Source of the DNA: Chrysaora quinquecirrha
Lineage: Eukaryota; Cnidaria; Scyphozoa; Semaeostomeae; Pelagiidae
DNA length: 64,000 nucleotides
NCBI GenBank assembly: GCA_014526335.1
Contig: JACTAT010000032.1
Span: 7,504,468-7,568,467, forward strand
Direction of reading: 5' to 3'
The position numbers and the translations under genes are program-made. This document shows, piece after piece, positions 59,025-64,000 of this stretch; the stretch's first letter is position 1, and every line of letters starts with the position of its first letter. The notes under the pieces were generated by a model, which worked only from the letters and a program-made list of their open reading frames with translations, searched no databases and had not been told where the DNA came from.

Positions 59025-61924
59025 GCTTCTCGCAAAACATTGCTTGTTAAACATTTTTTGCTTGTGGCAACAGATTGTGAAGTTTTTTAAAAACATTGTG
59101 CAACAAATTCAATTATGTTTGCTTGTCAAGAAATGTTTAGAAACGTTGCCAAATGGCAAACAATGCTTGTAAGGCGAATTTCAAATGTTTGACCAACAAT
59201 GTTTGATCGTTTGGCCAGGGCCTTAAGGATAAAATTAAAGTCATTTTGCCAGAAAATTATACAAATTTATAGAAAGAATTTGTCAAATAAACTTACATCT
59301 TTCTTAGCAGAAACATTTTTCGTGACATCATCTAAGGACTTTTTCCTTGACTGCAACTCCCTTCGAATGCAGGCTGCCTGTTCATCTGCACTGTCAAGCT
59401 ACAAGAAAACAGTCATCGTGTGACTAATTTGATCAATCGATTGATTAATTGATGGACCGATTATTATCCTTGATTCTCTGATCATGAAGTCTAAAGCCAG
59501 GCTTAAGCTGACCTACGACAGAGCTAACGTCGACTCTTTGCAGCTGCTAATTTATGTCAACATGTCAACAACTAGTCAGAACTTATAGGATACAGTTGAT
59601 CACACACAGAATCTAAAGAGAGCCAGAGACGAGCTGGCTCTGCTTCTGAACAGATCCAAAACTGGTTCTAAACAAAGCCAGAGAAGGTACGGACACAAGA
59701 GATCCCATGAAAAAGGGAAGGCATTTTCGAGCCCAAGCTGACTCAGGATTGGACAAGATCCCATCCATTTACTCTCTTATAAACAAAGTCTTAGGAAAAA
59801 CGAAGACAAAAATGCTTTACCTACCTGGCAAGCATTGAATAGAATAACATGCTCATACTTTTTCACTCCAAGAATTGTCTGAAACATCAAATATAGTTGA
59901 TCTTTTGACAAATAAAGCTCAGATGCAGCAGTTGCTGCCAATCTTGCAGGGGTCCTTTTCTGATCTTCATCACCTCTATAAATTGCATCAAACTTTGCCA
60001 TCCATGAGCTTAACACTGTTTCCTTGCTCAATCCTTCGATTTCAGGCAGATTTCTCACTCTTTTTTCAATGCTTGCTTTGAAAACCTCTCTAAAATCATT
60101 AACGGAATAGCCACCACTTGTAACCTACAAAGAACCGATAATAAACCTAATATTTCAAGCACAAGCATACTGTAGTGGTTATCATATTGTTGACAAGAAT
60201 AGAGAAAGAGATATCCAATACACTGCAAAAACTCTGCTAACCCCCCTCTCTCTCCATTAAGGACCCCTTCTTTCTCTCTATTAAGAGCACCTCCTCATTA
60301 AGACCCATCTATTAAGACCCTTTCTCTATTGAGACTACCTTAACATTATGTTTCTCTCTTTCCCTTTAAAATCTTCTTTAACCCTATAAAGAGCACCTCC
60401 CTATTAGGACCACCCAAATCACCACTCTCTCTCTAATTCCCACATCCCCATTATTAACCTCCCCATTATGAACCTCCCTCTGTTAAGAGCCCCTTTTACT
60501 ATGACCCTCTTCCTCTATTATGACCACTAAGACCATCAAGACCAACTTTTCTGATGAGTCCGTTGTTTCTCCCATTTCTGCTTTCAACACATGCCTTTCT
60601 TTTCAACTACTAAACAAACACAATAGTACCAGACACACAAAATAGCATTATCTAATCAATGTAAAAGCATTTTCTAGAAAAGCATATACACACCATTTTA
60701 GCAACACGATCACTGCAAATGAAACTTTCATGGTATGATTTCACTGCATTCTTGAATGCCTCATCTGCAATAATATTTGTTTTACCATCCAAAAATGATG
60801 CAAAACGTTCTTTTATTGCAATCAAATTCTGTTTTGTCACTTTAGTCTGCCTTCTTGCCATATCAGTTGGCTGCTTGGCATTGAAAGGGTATGCAATGCA
60901 TCTGGATACAAATACATAAATCTGCAATCGCATTTTTCGTTCAGCTTCTTCGTCATATTCAGTATCTCGACTTCTCGTTGATCTCATGGAATTTTGAGAA
61001 GATGTCCGACGGATGATTGATCCAGGATAGGAAGGCAAGTGAGGGCTTCCTATAACTGTGAAATGAAAAAGAAATACTGGATTAATATTCAAGACTCCAA
61101 CTTTAGAATGTTTTGAACTTGCCCAACTTTAGAATGCTTTGAACTTGCCCCACTTTGAACTCATCCTGTCTTAACTAACTTGGTCAAGTTCAAACTCTTT
61201 CAAGCTCTTTTACTCCAAGTATTCCCCCAAACAAATTGGAAGTTGGGCCAGCTGGCGAGAAACGATTACATGGCCCTCATATATGAGCCATTTCAACCAT
61301 AAAGCCGTGGTTATACTAGGAGACATGTCGCAAATGACATTGTAATCCTTGTAACTCCCAGGGTGGCTAAACATGCAAGTGACCAGTGAGCAACATGTCC
61401 CCCCAAGTTGTGGAAACAAGAAATGTTACATGTCTTCACTTGCAACATGTCTCCAAGTTTAGCCAAGCCTTAAGCCCAACAACCAATGTGACCAGCCCCC
61501 CAAATAAGTCAGTTCTTTTACCCCTGCCAGAATGAGCTTCTCAAAATGTCTTTGTCAGGAAGGAGTTAATTAACCGTATCCTGGTTTACAACTAACTTTA
61601 AATTGCATTTAAACAAACTTCAAAGTTGGGAACACCAACAAGAATTGCTGAGATAGCTTCTGATAGCCAAAGATAACCATATTGTCTCAACCAATATTGA
61701 ACCTGCTGTAGAAATTTGAATAGAAATAAAGCGTGATATTTGTTTATGAGCAAACCTGGTGTGTCAGCAGCAACACTAACAGACTGCTGCCCTCTCGAAA
61801 CCCCAGACGCAACACTGAGCCGGTCAGGATCTGTATATTCATTTTCATAATCATTATTTTCATTTTCAAAATCATCTTCCACTTCTTCCGCGGACTCTTC
61901 GCTTTCTGAATCAGGCTCAATCAT
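36552..61924 (-). CDS. CADPS: CADPS / CAPS, calcium-dependent secretion activator (28 exons found, C-terminus not found)
   Basis: Minus-strand exons: 61924-61756, 61055-60694, 60124-59825, 59398-59297, 58808-58660, 57977-57887, 57394-57327, 56807-56755, 55608-55497, 55373-55234, 54916-54850, 54113-54005, 53575-53376, 52456-52320, 51833-51646, 51086-50985, 49888-49825, 49711-49588, 49306-49200, 48712-48556, 48252-48111, 47708-47553, 46764-46653, 46044-46003, 45390-45316, 38756-38673, 38069-37962, 36656-36552. Summed length is 3,625 nt, about 1,209 codons once two one-base gaps are allowed. CAPS binds acidic phospholipids and SNARE/syntaxin and primes dense-core vesicles for Ca2+-triggered release. 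The start is the ATG of [11 protein letters not shown], matching the acidic N-terminus of family members. All phases agree except in exons 7 and 13. Vertebrate CAPS is about 1,350 aa, so the last roughly 60 residues or more are missing here. Confidence 0.95.
36779..37853 (+). repeat. 1.07-kb purine-rich (GAA/GAAG) tract filling CADPS intron 27
   Basis: Almost pure A/G on the + strand, hence C/T in the CADPS transcript. It runs from about 110 bases after the donor to about 120 bases before the acceptor. Open frames in it encode only low-complexity Leu/Ser/Phe or Glu/Lys. Confidence 0.95.
42375..42533 (-). mobile_element. LINE 3' end, copy 1, trapped in the 40-bp array
   Basis: On the minus strand this is an A/T-rich 3' UTR ending in TAATAATAATAATA. 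It is identical over its ORF-track length to the copy 1,433 bp downstream and about 90% similar to the copy at 44,920. Confidence 0.75.
43808..43966 (-). mobile_element. LINE 3' end, copy 2, trapped in the 40-bp array
   Basis: Same sequence as copy 1, exactly 1,433 bp downstream. Flanking 40-bp units carry the same variants in the same order. Confidence 0.75.
44920..45295 (-). mobile_element. 5'-truncated LINE fragment with the C-terminus of the reverse-transcriptase ORF
   Basis: Read on the minus strand, one frame gives [11 protein letters not shown], then [24 protein letters not shown] and a stop. This is the usual C-terminal end of CR1/L2/jockey-type LINE ORF2 (pattern LWN.LP..vk.a.s...Fk..l). 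A 3' UTR and a (TAA)n tail follow. The fragment starts about 20 bases after the CADPS exon 25 donor. Confidence 0.75.
45428..45910. mobile_element. Family D inverted-repeat element, full copy, in CADPS intron 24
   Basis: Left AGACCTTTTCAAAGAGGC ... CTGGAAAATGGTAGACATTT; the right end is the same sequence inverted for about 68 bp, ending AAAGGTCT. No transposase; the internal 64-aa ORF is not recognised. Confidence 0.9.
46100..46612 (+). repeat. Purine-rich (GAA-like) tract filling CADPS intron 23
   Basis: About 510 bp, almost all A/G on the + strand, between exons 23 and 24. It is polypyrimidine in the CADPS pre-mRNA. Confidence 0.95.
47270..47435 (-). mobile_element. tRNA-derived SINE-like copy in CADPS intron 22
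   Basis: On the minus strand: AGCTCAGCAAGGTCGGGGTT CGAACCC, a near-perfect pol III B box (GGTTCGAA), then TGGTAGCGTCA and GATTAGTTTACATACTAC. The same order is seen at 53,176. A 33-bp piece is duplicated at one end. Confidence 0.6.
47824..48080 (+). repeat. (CAGT)n microsatellite in CADPS intron 21
   Basis: About 64 perfect CAGT units in a row. It ends some 30 bases after the exon 21 donor (transcript sense). Confidence 0.97.
48771..49186 (+). repeat. Purine-rich (GAA-like) tract filling CADPS intron 19
   Basis: About 415 bp of A/G on the + strand between exon 19 (ends 49200) and exon 20 (starts 48712). Confidence 0.95.
50463..50683. mobile_element. Palindromic MITE-like element, family F, in CADPS intron 16
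   Basis: A perfect 30-bp inverted repeat (CCGGATAACGTATGTGCAGT then ACAGCGGTGG) sits at both ends, with AGAAT beyond it. The interior repeats TACAGCGGAGGGATA about every 20 bp. Confidence 0.85.
52855..52993 (-). mobile_element. Family D fragment in CADPS intron 13
   Basis: The reverse complement begins CAGACCTTTTTCTGGCAGAT GG and continues with GGACATTTTGAGTAAGGG and GTTGCA.ACGACC, as in the 45.4-kb and 58.1-kb copies. Confidence 0.6.
53176..53325 (+). mobile_element. tRNA-derived SINE-like copy in CADPS intron 13
   Basis: A-box-like TGGCGTTGAGG, then a B-box-like GGGTTTCGAGCCCC, then GGTAGCGTCAGAGCC and TAGTTAACCTATTACTGAG. Shared with the copies at 47,270 (inverted) and 53,625. Confidence 0.6.
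53376..55373 (-). CDS. CADPS: CADPS exons 10-13: PH domain (exon 13 one base short)
   Basis: The PH domain begins at the end of exon 10 (CGF) and runs through exon 11 ([14 protein letters not shown], the basic strand typical of PH domains), exon 12 ([18 protein letters not shown] and [12 protein letters not shown]) and exon 13 (GARFFF, then [20 protein letters not shown] and NATGQSFKP). In CAPS this domain binds PI(4,5)P2 and plasma membrane. In exon 13 the frame changes between RFFF and KEGD, consistent with one missing base at about 53,533-53,545. Confidence 0.9.
53625..53765 (+). mobile_element. tRNA-derived SINE-like copy in CADPS intron 12
   Basis: A-box-like TGGCGTCATGG and B-box-like GGGCTCGAAGCCC, then TTAGTTAACCTACTACTGAG as in the 53,176 copy. 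Confidence 0.55.
54255..54660. repeat. (TGAT)n-rich tract in CADPS intron 11
   Basis: Imperfect TGAT/GATT repeats of about 400 bp with TGAC, TCAT and TTAT variants. Confidence 0.9.
55234..57977 (-). CDS. CADPS: CADPS exons 6-10: C2-domain region (exon 7 one base short)
   Basis: Exon 6 ends [10 protein letters not shown]. Exon 7 encodes VLVSE then [17 protein letters not shown], but in two different frames. Exon 8 gives [16 protein letters not shown]; exon 9 gives [20 protein letters not shown] and ALDHKELGK; exon 10 gives [12 protein letters not shown] and [12 protein letters not shown]. Order and spacing match the CAPS C2 domain (human: [20 protein letters not shown], then LEDKELGRV). Exon 7 has 68 nt where 69 would join exon 6 (phase 0) to exon 8 (phase 0). 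Confidence 0.9.
55929..56344. mobile_element. MITE-like element, family E, in CADPS intron 8
   Basis: Begins TACCGTAAAAGCCCC and ends GAGCTTTTATGGTA, inverted copies. Subterminal GGGGGCTTATTAGAGA and GGGGGCTTAATAAAGA repeats occur at both sides. No ORF of note. Confidence 0.85.
57450..57860 (+). repeat. Purine-rich (GAA-like) tract filling CADPS intron 6
   Basis: About 410 bp of A/G on the + strand between exon 6 (ends 57887) and exon 7 (starts 57394). Confidence 0.95.
58111..58380. mobile_element. Family D element, degraded, in CADPS intron 5
   Basis: Starts TAGACCTTTTCAAAGAAG. It shares CAGTGCAACGACCTGGATTG, the middle CTTTTCTCTC block and GTCGTT with the 45.4-kb copy; the right terminus is worn away. 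Confidence 0.65.
58660..61924 (-). CDS. CADPS: CADPS exons 1-5: acidic N-terminus and conserved N-terminal region
   Basis: Exon 1 encodes an acidic, low-complexity start (56 aa). Exon 2 holds a basic Ser/Arg stretch, then [20 protein letters not shown] and [15 protein letters not shown], among the most conserved parts of CAPS. Exon 3 gives [50 protein letters not shown] and ends FNACQ. Exon 4 gives [15 protein letters not shown]; exon 5 gives MENIYIEEQ and [11 protein letters not shown]. In mammals this part precedes the C2 domain and is reported to contact dynactin. Exon 2 has two in-frame acceptors six bases apart (exon start 61055 or 61049). Confidence 0.93.
58875..59025 (+). repeat. (GCAA)n microsatellite in CADPS intron 4
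   Basis: About 150 bp of GCAA with some ACAA units. Short Leu/Cys/Ala or Lys/Gln/Ser ORFs there are repeat artefacts. Confidence 0.95.
59030..59225 (+). repeat. Dispersed 'caaatttcaaatgtttgac' repeat in CADPS intron 4
   Basis: Contains GCTTGTTAAACATTTTTTGC and CGAATTTCAAATGTTTGACC, then GTTTGGCCAGGGCCT. The same family recurs at 62,280-62,900 and 10,950. Confidence 0.6.
59493..59610 (+). repeat. Dispersed repeat shared with 35,845-35,956, in CADPS intron 3
   Basis: Carries AGCCAGGCTTAAGCTGACCTA and CATGTCAACAACTAGTCAGA ACTTATAGGATACAGTTGATC (given in parts). Confidence 0.75.
60236..60545 (+). repeat. CTCTATTAAGACCCC-type array in CADPS intron 2
   Basis: Irregular units of CTCTCTATTAAGAnCCC, the same family as 19,118-19,500. 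Confidence 0.8.
61240..61480. repeat. Dispersed repeat in CADPS intron 1
   Basis: Contains GGAGACATGTCGCAAATGAC, CCCAGGGTGGCTAAACATGC and AACATGTCTCCAAGTTTAGCC (given in parts). Related to 10,709-11,035 in opposite orientation. Confidence 0.5.
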
Positions 61925-62279
61925 TATGCAGCAAGACCTTCTTTCTGCCTCCGTTTAGGCCCAACAACTTCCTACACTTTCGTCCTCTGAAAAGCAGGTC
62001 GAGTTGTCTTCAAGCAGCTAGCAAGGTTGTGAACTTTGCATTCAAGTGAACTAAAGCATGTAATTTACTTAATTTAATTAGCAGTGTAATTATGAGGATT
62101 TTACAAGCTGTTAATTAAAACACAAACAAGACCTCCAAACTCCAAATCACCTTTCAAAATAAACCAACTCAAGAATCAAGATCCAATCAAGTACTCGATG
62201 TAACGCAAGGTACACTTTTTCCTGTTTGTTGTTCCTCCACAAAGCTTAGACTCCGAAGAAGCCCAGGTCAAACAAACAA

Positions 62280-62900
62280 AAACATTGTTGGCAAACATTT
62301 GAAATTCCCTTGTCAAGCAAAATGGTTGACCATTTGGCCATGTCAAAAGCACTGCTCGTCAAACAGATTTTGCTTAGGTCAACCAGAAAATGTTTTAAAG
62401 TTTTCAAAAACATTGCTATAAGAAAATCTCAAGTGTTTGACAAACAATGTTTGGGCGTTTGGCAGCCTTGGGCCCTTGCTAAACGATAAAAATTGTTAGT
62501 TAAACATTCGAAATTTGCTTGCCAAGCAAAATTTTTGACCGTTTACCAATTTGGCAAAACATAGCTTGTCAAACATATTTTGCTCGCTTCAAGCAAACAG
62601 TGGACTAATTTTCCTTGTCAAGCAATGTTTTTGACGTGGCCTAACGGTCAAATATTGCTTGAAAAGCAAATCTCAGATGCCGATGCTGGACCATCAATGT
62701 TTCATCGTTTTACCAGGGCCAAATGTATTTGAAATATTTCAGAAACATTCTTTTACTTGAGGCAAGAAAAAGATGTTTGACTTTGTTTGACTATCAATGT
62801 TTTGTGACGTGGCCAAACGGTAAAACAATTTACTTTTCAAGCAAATTTCAAATGTTTGAACTAGATACAATGTTTGATCATTTTGCCACGGCCTTAGATT
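62280..62900 (+). repeat. Cluster of 'tttgcttgtcaagcaaa' dispersed repeats upstream of CADPS
   Basis: Five or more degenerate units of roughly 100-130 bp, each with a form of CAAATTTCAAATGTTTGA, GCTTGTCAAGCAAA and GTTTGGCCA.GGCC. They lie 0.35-1 kb upstream of the CADPS start codon, where a promoter would be. The 119-aa ORF that runs through is not recognised. Confidence 0.6.
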
Positions 62901-63512
62901 CGAAAAAGCCACAAATACGAAGAATATGGAGAATTATGGAGAATGCTTTTGCGTTAGGGCGTTGGAGCTATGTTGATGTGGATCATACGATGAAATGGTA
63001 CAGAAAGCTCATGCTGCTAGCGCTGGCCTCAGAAACTTTCAAAAGAGAGAAAACCACTTTTTATTCCGCGTTGTTCTCGTAATATGAATAGAAATAAAAA
63101 TTCTAACAATACTAAATAACTCAAGCTGTGACTAAACTGCGAAAATATAAGCAAAAATAGCGAGAAACGAGAGAATTCGGGCAAAACTTGCAGCGGAGCC
63201 CAAAACAAAAGAAATGCTTTAATTTTATGCATAAAGGTGTAAAAAATAAACAGCTTTATCTAATGCTTTATCTGTTTACATGTCACACTTCTGTATGTAC
63301 AAGGTTTTGAGCAATATTGGGCCAGCTTTAGATGTTTTATGCCTTTCGCGAGTTTCGCGAGTACACAACAAACGTTTTCAAAAGTTCTTGAAAAGGAATA
63401 AGGTTTTATAAATAAGAAATTCCGAATTTAATTTTTTATTGAAAAACAAATTCTGGCATCTGCAAATCAAGCGACGTGGCCTTTGTCATATGATCATGAA
63501 TCCTGCACGCTG

Positions 63513-63517
63513 ATTGG
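63513..63517. promoter_or_regulatory. CCAAT box (ATTGG) ahead of a candidate + strand gene
   Basis: GCTGATTGGCTAC is a good CCAAT-box context, 59 bases before an ATG in a strong start context. Confidence 0.3.
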
Positions 63518-63575
63518 CTACACAGAAACTCAAACAAAGCATTCAAACGGGTGAATGAAAAAAGCAGAGCGAAAT

Positions 63576-63613
63576 ATGGCCGGCCAAATATCCTGGACTT
63601 ACGGAATAGTGGT
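63576..63613 (+). CDS. Candidate first coding exon of an unidentified gene, running out of the window
   Basis: AAATATGGCC gives A at -3 and G at +4 around the ATG. The frame reads MAGQISWTYGIV and meets a GTATGT donor at 63,614. If unspliced the frame stops after 29 residues (MAGQISWTYGIVVYVCVICS then nine more). The product is not recognised, and no second exon is visible before the window ends. Confidence 0.25.
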
Positions 63614-64000
63614 GTATGTTTGTGTGATATGCTCGGATATGATAGAGTATAAACTAATAAACTAAATCTATTTACAAGTTACCAAAAGCTAGATAATTTT
63701 TACAACCATAGTTTCGTAAAATTTACGAATTACTGGGTACTAAAAGTTTCTATTTCTAAACAGTATGTAGTTAATAATGTTTGAAATTGTTTGAAATTGT
63801 TTGTTAGCGTTCTTTGTCTGCAGTTTTCTTGGTAAACGCAGTTTTCTTGCTTTTATTGGGAGGGATGCTAAAAGTCACTAAAGTTATGACAAAGGATAAG
63901 GCAAAACTTAGTGAAATGCGGAGTTTGGGCCAAACATTGTTTACAATCGCACTACAAAGTTTTTGCTCCAAACAGACAGAAAAGACAAGATGAATGGGGT

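Noticed and set aside
58805..59096. Leu/Ala/Cys-rich ORFs resembling membrane peptides
   Set aside because: (GCAA)n microsatellite read in different frames.
62723..63082. 119-aa + strand ORF
   Set aside because: Starts within the dispersed repeat cluster, has no recognised domain and no splice-consistent partner.

Overview
The window is nuclear DNA from an AT-rich invertebrate animal. Genes are split by short GT-AG introns, and the introns and intergenic spaces are full of MITE-like inverted-repeat elements, tRNA-derived SINEs, microsatellites and satellite arrays. Protein similarity, recalled rather than searched, fits an early-branching metazoan, with a cnidarian (coral or anemone type) most likely. 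No tRNA, rRNA, CRISPR or bacterial-type operon was seen.

Three genes are well supported. (1) + strand, 13,587-20,007: an eight-exon anion-type Cys-loop ligand-gated ion channel (GABA-A/glycine receptor-like), 499 aa, complete from signal peptide to M4. (2) - strand, 22,112-20,818: three-exon BRK1 (BRICK1/HSPC300), a 71-aa subunit of the WAVE actin-nucleation complex, convergent with the receptor. (3) - strand, 61,924-36,552: at least 28 exons of CADPS (CAPS, calcium-dependent secretion activator), with the N-terminal region, C2, PH and MUN parts all readable. About 1,209 residues are visible. The extreme C-terminus was not found, and two exons are each one nucleotide short of an open frame. 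The receptor (fast synaptic signalling) and CADPS (dense-core vesicle priming) suggest neuronal or secretory expression, but nothing shows that the genes are co-regulated.

Layout: 1-13,580 is intergenic, with a ~167-bp tandem repeat, hexamer and tetramer microsatellites, a 268-bp TIR element and a degenerate ~197-bp tandem repeat. 13,587-20,007 is the receptor; most of its introns hold a MITE or minisatellite. 20,818-22,112 is BRK1. 22,350-35,662 is a 13.3-kb satellite array of ~195-bp units with a homogenised core and divergent edges. 36,552-61,924 is CADPS, whose introns contain a 5.9-kb array of 40-bp units carrying trapped LINE 3' ends, four introns almost wholly filled by purine-rich (GAA-like) tracts in one orientation, several MITE families, SINEs and tetranucleotide repeats. 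62,000-64,000 holds a dispersed repeat cluster and a possible promoter/first exon on the + strand.

The most interesting material is repeat biology: same-sense polypyrimidine introns in CADPS, a LINE tail captured inside a minisatellite as a 1,433-bp higher-order repeat, short arrays that look amplified from a MITE terminus, and the large satellite beside BRK1. I found no new protein system.
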